Positions 25,592 through 32,908 of a stretch of 48,622 bases of DNA are shown here, one piece after another; positions within the stretch are counted from its first letter, which is position 1, and each line of letters starts with the position of its first letter. The stretch lies in NCBI GenBank assembly GCA_900767645.1, contig CAAFZY010000029.1:1-48622 (forward strand), read 5' to 3'. The position numbers and the translations under genes are program-made. This DNA is from Alphaproteobacteria bacterium (lineage in GTDB: Bacteria > Pseudomonadota > Alphaproteobacteria > RF32 > CAG-239). The notes beneath the pieces were generated by a model that ran no database searches, had not been told where the DNA came from, and saw only the letters and a program-made list of their open reading frames with translations.

Positions 25592-25676
25592 ACAACTTAT
25601 ACACAAGCCGGACTCGTAAATATTGCAAAAAAAAAACGCGAGCTAAAATCTTTTCAAAACCAACTTTTGGAGAGGA
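25592..25676 (+). promoter_or_regulatory. Pilin-cassette leader, copy D
   Basis: DnaA-box consensus TTATACACA (25597-25605), ACTCGTAAATATTGC, A run, CGCGAGC, TAAAAT and ribosome site GGAGAGGA. It lies in the 117-bp gap between pilin genes C and D, so D has its own promoter rather than reading through from C. Confidence 0.75.
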
Positions 25677-25685
25677 TTTTTTATT

Positions 25686-26372
25686 ATGATAAAAAAATTT
25701 GTTAATTTATCCATCCTGGATTATCGGGTCAAGCCCGATAATGACAGAAAGGGGAAGGACGTATCGCTCAAGTTTGAGAATGACAGCTTGTGTGCAGGGC
25801 GCAGCATGGTGGAAATGCTTGGCGTTCTGGCAATCATCGGGGTTTTATCCGTCGGGGCGATTGCCGGATATTCCAAGGCAATGATGAAATATAAGCTTAA
25901 CAAACAAGCAGAACAACTAACCCAAATTCTGTTTTCATTAGAACATTACCGCGAAATGTTAGGTCGCGACCGCAACAACATTGCAAATCAATATTCATCT
26001 GTAGTACCATTATTAATGAAATTAAATACAATCCCCTCTGAAATGTACAAACCCGACAGATTCGGCTATTTACGCGATGTTTTTGGCAATCTGGTAAATG
26101 TTACTTTTTATAATGACGGTGTATTCGGACTTGTTGTTTATTATCAATCAGATCAGCAAGATGTTTGCAATAATGTGCTACAGCTCATTAAATATAATAG
26201 TCAGAAATTATATTACACCTGTGTTAAAACCACTAATAATGGTGAATGTACTTCACCAATGTTAACCAACACCAATATCGACAAAGTTAATCAAAGCGAT
26301 ATATATGATTATTGCAATTTATGCAAAACTTCCGGAAACTGCCGTATTTCATCACAGTTTTCATTTGATTAA
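25686..26372 (+). CDS. Prepilin-like protein, family copy D, long leader with palindromic inserts
   Basis: 228 residues with a 38-residue leader (MIKKFVNLSILDY...) ending LCAG before RSMVEMLGVLAIIG. Two palindromic elements are encoded in the leader (25715-25746, 25767-25786), matching copy C in arrangement but not in stem sequence. The C-terminal domain has DVCNN, TCVK, GECTS and C-x2-C-x5-C (YCNLCKTSGNC), with IPSEM and DVFGN motifs. ATG 25686 follows GGAGAGGA. Confidence 0.82.
   Translation: MIKKFVNLSILDYRVKPDNDRKGKDVSLKFENDSLCAGRSMVEMLGVLAIIGVLSVGAIAGYSKAMMKYKLNKQAEQLTQILFSLEHYREMLGRDRNNIANQYSSVVPLLMKLNTIPSEMYKPDRFGYLRDVFGNLVNVTFYNDGVFGLVVYYQSDQQDVCNNVLQLIKYNSQKLYYTCVKTTNNGECTSPMLTNTNIDKVNQSDIYDYCNLCKTSGNCRISSQFSFD
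25715..25746. repeat. Palindromic element inside the prepilin leader, copy D
   Basis: CCTGGA, stem TTATCGGG/CCCGATAA around TCAAG, then TGACA. Same frame and place as at 24869, but with a different stem sequence. A second element with core CTCAAGTTTGAG follows at 25767. Confidence 0.8.
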
Positions 26373-26433
26373 AATAATTATTTCTCCGCCAAGCATGCGG
26401 ATAATTAAGCAAATATAACAGAGCTTTGAACAT

Positions 26434-26469
26434 AAAAAAGCCTGCGAATAGTGCATCAATCCGCAGGCT
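26434..26469 (-). terminator. Terminator of the lipoprotein gene
   Basis: AGCCTGCG and CGCAGGCT with a T run on the minus strand, just after the stop at 26477. It may also act for pilin D. Confidence 0.75.
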
Positions 26470-26476
26470 CAACATT

Positions 26477-27319
26477 TTACTTTGCTTGTTTTTTGGGAAC
26501 CCACTGATGATAAGCCCCATCTTCAGAAACTTGTTTTTCCATTTCTTCAGTAGGCGGCACCGGTCTGCCAATAGCAAAATGTGCTCTATACGGTTTCAAC
26601 TGTTCAACAACTTTTACCGCCTCAGCCGAAAGTTGCTTGCGGTATTCTTGCATACAATTATCCATACTCGCCGTTTTATTAGCATTATCATCTTTATAAG
26701 CCCTATCCAGACAAGCCATAGCATCATCATAAACTTTTATGTTATCAAAGCGCGACGCTGCGATTTTAATTGCCGAATTAATCATTGGAACCGGCAATCC
26801 TTTTTCAAATATGCGCCAATCAACTTGCGGATTAAAAATTATATAATCAACAACCGCCCCTTCCAAAGGAATACCGCGTTCTTTTTGCTTATCCATTGCC
26901 TCATCTAAATTATCGACATAAGTTCCTAGCACCCGATGTAATGCTTTTATATCTAAAGGATGCGCTTTAACCATTAAATTTATATTTTCTTGCTGCATTT
27001 GCGCAATAAGCCGCTTTTTAAGTTCAAGCTGATTCATAAGACCATGCATATAATAAACTCGAAGTTCGGCATCCCAAACTCTGTTTGCGTCCTCTCTGGC
27101 AAGCGCTTCAATTTGTCCACGCTGGTCAGGATTATTATTTTCTACCCTCAAAGCTTGCAAAACCAATGTATTGTGCTCGTCATACATCAAAACCGATAAA
27201 GAAAATTCATCTTCAATATTGTAGGTATTTGTATCCAAATAACTTTTAGGCTCATCTTTTTTCTGACAAGCGCTAAACAGCAACACCAAGCACAATGTCG
27301 ATAAAATTTTTGTTTTCAT
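26477..27319 (-). CDS. Hypothetical lipoprotein
   Basis: 280 residues with a lipoprotein signal (MKTKILSTLCLVLLFSAC, lipobox LFSAC). Mature part is mostly helical and soluble: ALAREDANRVWDAELRVYYM, AMDKQKERGIP, DDAMACLDRAYKDDNANKT. No family recognised. Possibly on the periplasmic face of either membrane. Confidence 0.65.
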   Translation of the reverse strand: MKTKILSTLCLVLLFSACQKKDEPKSYLDTNTYNIEDEFSLSVLMYDEHNTLVLQALRVENNNPDQRGQIEALAREDANRVWDAELRVYYMHGLMNQLELKKRLIAQMQQENINLMVKAHPLDIKALHRVLGTYVDNLDEAMDKQKERGIPLEGAVVDYIIFNPQVDWRIFEKGLPVPMINSAIKIAASRFDNIKVYDDAMACLDRAYKDDNANKTASMDNCMQEYRKQLSAEAVKVVEQLKPYRAHFAIGRPVPPTEEMEKQVSEDGAYHQWVPKKQAK

Positions 27320-27346
27320 CTTAAACTCCTTTAAATTAAACAGATT

Positions 27347-27793
27347 TTATTTTCTGGTTAAAACACTCATTAGGTTTTTAGGTGCATGCTCGGTAAAACC
27401 TTTAAAATCTATTCCAAACACTTCAAGCACATCACCTTGTAAATCAAAAGTCAGTATCACATAACCGTCCTTGAAATGCCTAAATACCAAATCCAGACGG
27501 TCGTCAGGGGTTATATCGGTTTTGCTGACGCTTCCTCCCATACACATCACATCTTTCGGGTTTTATTGCGTAATAAATGAGCAGACTATACCATGCTTTA
27601 AATCATCATAAAGCAATAACATTTTGCTAATTTTGCCTTTAAGCGCCATAATCCGCACTTCACCGCTGAAAATTTCGCTTTCTTCACCCCGCGGCTGCCA
27701 AGTTCCGTATAAAGAGCTATAATCATTCATATCAAGCGCCCTTGCCGAAAAAGCAAACAGACTGAACGCAAGTATTAATAAATATTTTTTCAT
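27347..27793 (-). pseudogene. Small secreted protein gene interrupted by an in-frame stop
   Basis: The frame begins MKKYLLILAFSLFAFSARA, a clear signal peptide, and continues to a TAA at 27563-27565 after SFITQ. The same frame then reads NPKDVMCMGGSVSKTDITPDD... to a stop at 27347 without further interruption. One frame, one stop, so a nonsense mutation of a gene of about 148 codons is likelier than two genes. A GTG/ATG restart at 27545-27550 has no good ribosome site. No family recognised. Read-through or a sequencing error are alternatives. Confidence 0.7.
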
Positions 27794-27862
27794 GATAACC
27801 CCTCATCAAAGTTGCAACTGATAATAAGTATATTCAAAAAATTTTAGTTTTGGATAATAAAT

Positions 27863-27882
27863 ACAACTTATACACAGTGTGA
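27863..27882 (+). repeat. Orphan start of the pilin-cassette leader
   Basis: ACAACTTATACACAGTGTGA matches the first part of the six leaders including the DnaA-box consensus (27868-27876), then diverges. No A-tract promoter and no pilin gene follow; the next feature is a terminator and a minus-strand gene. Confidence 0.6.
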
Positions 27883-27913
27883 ACCGATAAAAAGCAACAA
27901 ATTAAACCAGCAA

Positions 27914-27937
27914 AAACCCTGCCGATTGGCAGGGTTT
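27914..27937. terminator. Terminator after the AsmA-like gene
   Basis: AAACCCTGCC-GATT-GGCAGGGTTT stem just past the stop of the gene at 27958. Confidence 0.8.
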
Positions 27938-27957
27938 GGTTTTGAAGCAAAGAGTGA

Positions 27958-28869
27958 TTATTTTTTCAATAATCCGCCTAAGTTTTTAATACTTTCCGCG
28001 GCTTGTTCGCCGGTATTTTTAAGGTTGTCGGCACCTTGTTTAAGGTTGCCGCCAACATTTTTAAGCTCATTTAAGGAAGCGTCTTTCAGCTCATTCAAAT
28101 TGGCGGAAACAACGGTTTGTGAGGCGGTTTGCAAAATTTTGGTAAGAACATCGCTGATAGTTTCAGCCACGCTCGCGCCCTTCTTTTCTTGTCCGATGTT
28201 TTTCATCTGAATAGTCGGCAATGCAACTTTAATCGGAGCTTTAGCCGAACCGGCGCCAAGTATTGCCTCAATTTTACCATTGCTGACAGTTAAGGTTTTA
28301 ATGATAACCTTTTTACCCTCACCTTTTTCTTTTTTGTTTGATGTATTTTTTTTAGCGGCAGAGGCTGATTTAGCGGTGTTGGCCTTAACGTTATCCAAAA
28401 TTTCAGAGATGTTGCTTTGGGTTAAGTTTTTCATTTCATAAGTAATTTCAGGATTATCAATGCTGATAGATTCAATAACAATAGTGTCGTCAGTCAAAGA
28501 CGAAATGTTAAGTTTGGCATCAAGTTCTTTTAAGTAAAACATATTTTTAGATTTATAGCCTTTGGGATTGCCGATTTTAACCCGTTTAACCGTTGCCACG
28601 CCTTTGGTCGGGCTTATGCTTAAGCCTCCCAATGTAACATTGGTGCCGGTAATTTCACTACCGTATTTGTGAACAACTTTTTTAACAATGCTTTCCATTG
28701 ACGGCATACAAAAATAAATTGCTACAAACAGCAAAGCAAAAAAGGTAATAAACTTATTGCGGCGCTTCATATCCATAATCGAAGCCGCTTTTTTGAAGGT
28801 TTTTTTATACCACGGTTCCGGCTTTTTGATACCGAATTTTGATTTGATTTTTTCAATAATTTTACTCAT
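27958..28869 (-). CDS. AsmA-like inner-membrane-anchored protein
   Basis: 303 residues. Basic N-terminal part, one membrane segment (FITFFALLFVAIYFCM, about 40-56), then AsmA/YhdP-like strand pairs (ITGTNVTLGGLSISPTKGVATVKRVKIGNP, LDAKLNISSLTDDTIVIESISIDNPEITYE). A Lys/Ser-rich linker and an amphipathic C-terminal repeat region (NLNELKDASLNELKNVGGNLKQ) follow. Family relatives help envelope lipid traffic. Assignment is by local pattern. Confidence 0.6.
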   Translation of the reverse strand: MSKIIEKIKSKFGIKKPEPWYKKTFKKAASIMDMKRRNKFITFFALLFVAIYFCMPSMESIVKKVVHKYGSEITGTNVTLGGLSISPTKGVATVKRVKIGNPKGYKSKNMFYLKELDAKLNISSLTDDTIVIESISIDNPEITYEMKNLTQSNISEILDNVKANTAKSASAAKKNTSNKKEKGEGKKVIIKTLTVSNGKIEAILGAGSAKAPIKVALPTIQMKNIGQEKKGASVAETISDVLTKILQTASQTVVSANLNELKDASLNELKNVGGNLKQGADNLKNTGEQAAESIKNLGGLLKK

Positions 28870-28982
28870 AGTTCACCTCATAAGTTAAAAAACTAAAGCG
28901 AATTTAGCTTGTATTTTTGCAATATGCAATACAAACCTGAAAGAAAACCGCAAAAAAAATTTACTCAGTTGCAAAAAATATA

Positions 28983-29010
28983 TTGCAAAAAAAAATTATG
29001 AGGTTATAGT
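28983..29010 (+). promoter_or_regulatory. tRNA-Lys promoter
   Basis: TTGCAA (28983-28988), 16-nt spacer starting with seven A, TATAGT (29005-29010). The design matches the promoter proposed in the pilin leaders. Confidence 0.7.
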
Positions 29011-29029
29011 GAAGCCGATTTATGGTTAT

Positions 29030-29106
29030 GGGTGCATAGCTCAGTTGGCTAGAGCAACTGACTCTTAATCAGTGGGTCCAGGGTTCGAATCCCTGTGCGC
29101 CTACCA
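29030..29106 (+). tRNA. tRNA-Lys (anticodon CUU)
   Basis: 77 nt with encoded CCA. Arms: acceptor GGGTGCA/TGCGCCT (first pair G-U), D arm GCTC/GAGC, anticodon stem ACTGA/TCAGT with loop CTCTTAA, T arm CAGGG-TTCGAAT-CCCTG. Reads AAG. The first-pair wobble is unusual but the rest is canonical. Confidence 0.95.
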
Positions 29107-29110
29107 TTAA

Positions 29111-29170
29111 AAAAGACCTCTTTATGAACTGACCGGCTTTCGGGTACAGTTTAGTATGAGGTCTTTTTTT
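29111..29170 (+). repeat. Terminator-type repeat after tRNA-Lys, copy 1
   Basis: AAAAGACCTC ... GAGGTCTTTT stem with T run, and an inner pair AACTG/CAGTT around CTTTCGGG. It starts 5 nt after the tRNA. A near copy lies at 29941, so the two flank the acetyltransferase gene. Confidence 0.8.
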
Positions 29171-29326
29171 TTGCGCGTAGGAAACAGACAATTGTACCTT
29201 AAAACACTGCCATTTACTGGAATTACAAGCCGAAGAAAGATGCCAAATTAAAAGTGTTCAAAATTTATTTGACCTATATAAATATTTTTTTTACAATAAA
29301 ATATGATTTGATTATAGGAGCTTAAA

Positions 29327-29869
29327 ATGTCTTTTCCACAAACAATCAATCATAATGATTTTACTTTAAAGGCTGCTACAGATATTTCTAAAGCGCAAGA
29401 ATTTGCAACAATCGTTGTAGAAAATCAGTATGAGTTTCGTTTTTTACCCCACACTTCGAGAATTTCAACACTTGAAAAAGCGATTGCTGAAATTGAAGGT
29501 TTTAAAAATATGTGGGCTAACAATGGTAGTATGTTTTTTTATTTTATATTTGACAATTCTGATAAAATTGTAGGTAGTGTTGGAATTAAGATTAAAGATG
29601 AAGGGCATACCGCTGAGGGTTGCTATTGGCTCAACAAAACAGAAACCGGTAAGGGTTACGTAACAAAGGCCATAAAACTTTTGGAACAAGCCGTTTTTGA
29701 TGCCGGATATCATCGTTTTGAAATTTTGTGCAATGTAGATAATGAGGCATCCGTTCGTGTACCGGAGAGGTTGAATTATCATTTGGATGGTAATTGGAGA
29801 GGTGTTGATTACCTTTTTGAACAATACCATGATGTCCTTGTTTTTTCGAAATTAAAAACAGATAAATAA
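29327..29869 (+). CDS. GNAT-family N-acetyltransferase, RimJ/RimL type
   Basis: 180 residues with the GNAT core: FIFDNSDKIVGSVGIKIKDE, YWLNKTETGKGYVTKAIKLLEQAVF (acetyl-CoA site variant QxxGKG) and HRFEILCNVDNEASVRVPERLNYHLDG, the RimJ/RimL pattern. Substrate unknown: protein N-terminus or small amine or antibiotic. ATG 29327 follows AGGAG. It sits alone between two copies of a terminator repeat downstream of tRNA-Lys, consistent with an inserted cassette. Confidence 0.85.
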   Translation: MSFPQTINHNDFTLKAATDISKAQEFATIVVENQYEFRFLPHTSRISTLEKAIAEIEGFKNMWANNGSMFFYFIFDNSDKIVGSVGIKIKDEGHTAEGCYWLNKTETGKGYVTKAIKLLEQAVFDAGYHRFEILCNVDNEASVRVPERLNYHLDGNWRGVDYLFEQYHDVLVFSKLKTDK

Positions 29870-29940
29870 ATTGCATAAGATAATATATGCAAAAAGTATA
29901 GAAAACTACGTAGCCTTATAGTTTCCTTCACCAATGCAAC

Positions 29941-30001
29941 AAAAGACCACCTTAAATGAACTGACCGGCTTTCGGGTACAGTTTAGTATGAGGTCTTTTT
30001 T
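29941..30001 (+). repeat. Terminator-type repeat, copy 2
   Basis: Shares TGAACTGACCGGCTTTCGGG and the flanking parts with 29111-29170, with short indels in the left arm. It continues directly into the G-rich repeat, as the tRNA-Arg repeat does at 24689. Confidence 0.8.
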
Positions 30002-30051
30002 AATTTCCATCCTGAGGAGGGTGGCGGCGGAACGCCGACGGAGTGGTGAAA
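30002..30051 (+). repeat. G-rich dispersed repeat, copy 2
   Basis: AATTTCCATCCTGAGGAGGG then TGGCGGCGGAACGCCG and GTGGTGAAA; only a few differences from 24690-24740. Confidence 0.8.
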
Positions 30052-30126
30052 ACAATACTGAAAACTATATTTGATTTGCAGATTTTATAACAGAAAAACA
30101 AATATTTAACATATTGCCAGATGCTG

Positions 30127-30171
30127 ATGAAACCACCCCGCCTTCGGCACCCCTCCATAGAGGGGAATTTT
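30127..30171 (-). repeat. Inverted, divergent relative of the G-rich repeat
   Basis: On the minus strand AATTCCCCTC, GGAGGGGTGCCGAAGGCGGG and GTGGTTTC recall the order of the G-rich repeat. Together with 30002 it makes an imperfect inverted pair. Confidence 0.5.
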
Positions 30172-30224
30172 TAAAAGGTAAGCACCTTGCTTTAGAAGGG
30201 GAATTTTAAGGTGCGGCTTTAAAT

Positions 30225-30308
30225 ACAACTTATGCACAGCATGGACTCGTAAATATTGCAAAAAAAAAACGCGAGCTAAAATCTTTTCAGAATTAACCTT
30301 TTGAGGAG
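30225..30308 (+). promoter_or_regulatory. Pilin-cassette leader, copy E
   Basis: DnaA-box consensus TTATGCACA (30230-30238), then the A-tract promoter and GAGGAG. It differs from copy F (35400) at only about one place. Confidence 0.75.
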
Positions 30309-30315
30309 ATTTTTG

Positions 30316-31044
30316 ATGTTTATAAAAAAAATTGCTAATTGGTTTGACCTGGACACTCCGATCAAGTCGGAGTGTGACACTTTAGGAAAGAACGCGAGCA
30401 TCGGAAGAAGTATGGTGGAAATGCTTGGGGTTTTAGCAATCATTGGAATATTAAGCGTCGGTGCTATCGCCGGTTATAGTAAAGCAATGATGAAGTACAA
30501 ACTTAACAAACATTCCGAAAGCTTCAGCATGCTCTTAAATGAGGCAATAAAACTCTTGCCGGATTTAGAACGCCATTATGGTACAAATATCTCAACAGTA
30601 AATAATTTATCATATTTTTTCTTGCAGGCAAACCTGCTCCCCGATGGTATGAGCTATAAAAATGCCGGAATTTATGATATATTTAACAATCGGGTTAAGA
30701 TTACTTATGCAAAAAGAGGAACTGTCGGGAAAAACGGCGCTGAATACTATATAGAGATAATAATGCATCGCTCCGGCAATAATATCACTGCACATGATAA
30801 AGAAGTTTGCCGTAATATTGTACTTGCCGCCAAAGAAAATTATGAAAATATTACAAATGTTCAAATGCGCTCACAACAAGAAGGCAACTACACCGAAAAA
30901 CATTTTCAAGGTGCCCGAAATGGCACCCAAACCAATCCGCTAAATAAAGCAAGCATTGTCCAAATAGATGATATGTGCGCCTCCTGCAACTCTGAAACAT
31001 CTTGCAGAATATACTTGTATATAAGTGTTAAAACTTATAATTAA
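30316..31044 (+). CDS. Prepilin-like protein, family copy E, leader with palindromic insert
   Basis: 242 residues; leader of 30 residues (MFIKKIANWFDLD...) ending ASIG before RSMVEMLGVLAIIGILSVG. One palindromic element (30348-30379) lies in the leader. The C-terminal part groups with copy F: SFSMLLNEAIKL, EVCRNIVLAAKENYENI, VQMRSQQE, and C-x2-C-x5-C as MCASCNSETSC. ATG 30316 follows GAGGAG. A terminator overlaps its end. Confidence 0.82.
   Translation: MFIKKIANWFDLDTPIKSECDTLGKNASIGRSMVEMLGVLAIIGILSVGAIAGYSKAMMKYKLNKHSESFSMLLNEAIKLLPDLERHYGTNISTVNNLSYFFLQANLLPDGMSYKNAGIYDIFNNRVKITYAKRGTVGKNGAEYYIEIIMHRSGNNITAHDKEVCRNIVLAAKENYENITNVQMRSQQEGNYTEKHFQGARNGTQTNPLNKASIVQIDDMCASCNSETSCRIYLYISVKTYN
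30348..30379. repeat. Palindromic element inside the prepilin leader, copy E
   Basis: CCTGG, stem ACACTCCGA/TCGGAGTGT around TCAAG, then GACA. The frame is the same as in copies C and D (LDTPIKSECD), but almost every stem base differs and pairing is kept. Confidence 0.8.
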
Positions 31045-31071
31045 AAAGGCGGTTGTAAAAACCGCCTTTTT
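31043..31071. terminator. Terminator between pilin E and merR
   Basis: AAAAAGGCGGTT-GTAAA-AACCGCCTTTTT, suitable for both convergent genes. Confidence 0.85.
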
Positions 31072-31081
31072 ATATTGATTT

Positions 31082-31519
31082 TTATGATGCTAATTTTTTT
31101 AAGCTCTCGCTGATTAAAGATAGCTCTTTTTTGGCATCTTGTAAAATACCCCGCTGTTTTTCACTCAAGCGACAAACTTCAACTTCTTTAATTTCAACCC
31201 TTTCAGCGGGCTCTTCCGGTTCAGGCAGTTCAAAAAAATCTTTTTGAATCTCGCCGCCCAAAATAGCCTTTATGCCTCTGTCCTTAAAAATTTTTTGCAC
31301 GCCTTCAATGGTGTAGCGCTTGTTATACAAAAAATCTTTAATAAGTTTAACCAGCTCAACATCGTCAGGACGGTAATATCTTCTGCCGCCGCTCGCTTTC
31401 ATCGGGTTAATTTGCGGAAACTTGGTTTCCCAAAAACGCAAAACATGAGTTGCCACACCAAGTTCTTCCGCCACCTCGGCAATGGTCCGAAAAGCTGCTT
31501 TAGACTTGTTGACAACCAT
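31082..31519 (-). CDS. MerR-family transcriptional regulator
   Basis: 145 residues. MerR-type winged helix at the N-terminus: FRTIAEVAEELGVATHVLRFWETKFPQI, GGRRYYRPDDVELVKLIKDFLY, YTIEGVQKIF. No effector cysteines. This short MerR gene next to ihfA is usual in Alphaproteobacteria, where its targets are little studied. Last gene of the plsX-fabH-ihfA run. Confidence 0.88.
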   Translation of the reverse strand: MVVNKSKAAFRTIAEVAEELGVATHVLRFWETKFPQINPMKASGGRRYYRPDDVELVKLIKDFLYNKRYTIEGVQKIFKDRGIKAILGGEIQKDFFELPEPEEPAERVEIKEVEVCRLSEKQRGILQDAKKELSLISESLKKLAS

Positions 31520-31540
31520 ATTTATCCCCTTTTTAAACGG

Positions 31541-31828
31541 TTATTTTCCGTTAATCGATTTACGTAAATTTTGAGAAGGCTTAAATGAAATTACCGTTCT
31601 GGCAGAAATTTCAGCTTCAACGCCGGTTTTAGGGTTACGGCCGGTACGCGGATTTTTTTTGCGCAACGATAAGGTTCCGAATGAAGATAATTTAACATCA
31701 TGACCGGCAACAAGTTCGTTTTTAACTTCATTGATAATCATATCTAAAATATCGCCGGAATCTTTACGTGAAAGACCGATTTCTTCATAAATTGTTTCAG
31801 CTACATCAGCACGAGTAATAGTTTTCAT
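31541..31828 (-). CDS. ihfA: Integration host factor alpha subunit
   Basis: 95 residues, HU/IHF fold: TRADVAETIYEEIGLSRKDS, VKLSSFGTLSLRKKNPRTGRNPKTG with the beta-arm proline, and VISFKPSQNLRKSING. Bends DNA with IhfB. Lies between merR and fabH. Confidence 0.93.
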   Translation of the reverse strand: MKTITRADVAETIYEEIGLSRKDSGDILDMIINEVKNELVAGHDVKLSSFGTLSLRKKNPRTGRNPKTGVEAEISARTVISFKPSQNLRKSINGK

Positions 31829-31930
31829 TTCTCTTCCCTATAATTAAAAGCTAATCAGATTTTTATTTAAGTTATTTATAGCAATGTGTAAAGCAAACCT
31901 CAAGTCCGTAAAAACATATTCACAGATTTT

Positions 31931-32908
31931 TTATATTCTGACCAACACACCGCCCCAAGTAAATCCGGCGCCCATCGCACTGATAGCGACCAAATTTCCT
32001 TTTTTGATTTTGCCGGACTCCATAGATTCCGATAAAGCCAACGGAATTGAAGCCGCTGAGGTATTGCCGTGATGGTCTACCGTAACGATAACCTTTTCAG
32101 GCGCAATTCCTAATTTATGTCCGACTCCTTCAATAATACGTATATTGGCCTGATGAGGCAATAACCAATCAACCGAATCAATGGTGACGCCGGCATCATT
32201 CATAACGGCTTCAGCCGCTTCTGACAAGCTGCCGACCGCAGATTTAAACACCTCTTTGCCGTTCATAACAACAAAGCCGGCTTTGCCGGTGGTGGAAACA
32301 CCGCCGGAAACGTACAAATTGTTATATTGCGCGCCGTCAGAATATAAACGAGTGCTTAAAACACCGGTATCATCTGCCGTACCATTGCCCTCTTTGGCTC
32401 TGATAACAACGGCTCCGGCACCGTCACCGAACAAAACGCAAGTGTTGCGGTCAGTCCAGTCAACCACTTTCGAAAGAGTTTCCGCCCCTATAACCAACGC
32501 GGTTTTAGCCTGCCCCAAACGCACCATATTATCTGCCATAGTTAAGGCATAAACAAAACCTGAACATGCCGCGGCAACATCAAAAGTGGGGATTCCGGTG
32601 CGAGCTCCCATAATGCCGCTGATTTTGGCGGCAACCGATGGAGTTGTGTTATCTGGAGTTAAGGTTCCGACCACGATTAAATCAATATCTTCAATGGAAA
32701 CGCCGGCATTTTTGAGCGCCATTTCAGAAGCCTTGACCGCTAAATCAGCCGTAGTTTCAGATTCGGCAATATGGCGTGATTTAATACCGGTGCGAGTGCT
32801 AATCCATTCATCATTGGTTTCAACCATTTTTGATAAATCGTCATTGGTTAAAACTTTGGCCGGCAAATAATGCCCCCAACCGATAATTTCAGATCTAATA
32901 CACTTCAT
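31931..32908 (-). CDS. fabH: Beta-ketoacyl-ACP synthase III
   Basis: 325 residues with triad Cys in FDVAAACSGFVYAL, His in LLPHQANIRIIEG and Asn in DHHGNTSAAS. Condenses acetyl-CoA with malonyl-ACP to start fatty-acid synthesis. Start at 32908 (MKCIRSEIIGWG) with AGGA upstream; a longer frame begins inside plsX. Overlaps plsX by 14 nt. Confidence 0.95.
   Translation of the reverse strand: MKCIRSEIIGWGHYLPAKVLTNDDLSKMVETNDEWISTRTGIKSRHIAESETTADLAVKASEMALKNAGVSIEDIDLIVVGTLTPDNTTPSVAAKISGIMGARTGIPTFDVAAACSGFVYALTMADNMVRLGQAKTALVIGAETLSKVVDWTDRNTCVLFGDGAGAVVIRAKEGNGTADDTGVLSTRLYSDGAQYNNLYVSGGVSTTGKAGFVVMNGKEVFKSAVGSLSEAAEAVMNDAGVTIDSVDWLLPHQANIRIIEGVGHKLGIAPEKVIVTVDHHGNTSAASIPLALSESMESGKIKKGNLVAISAMGAGFTWGGVLVRI

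Larger units (their letters stand above)
29870..30224. other. Gene-free stretch made of repeats
   Basis: 355 bp with no convincing gene. It holds the second terminator repeat (29941-30001), the G-rich repeat (30002-30051) and a divergent inverted copy (30127-30171). Nothing recognised in the remaining parts. Confidence 0.7.

Noticed and set aside
27347..27550. Separate 67-residue gene
   Set aside because: Same frame continues from the signal-peptide ORF across one stop; no ribosome site of its own.
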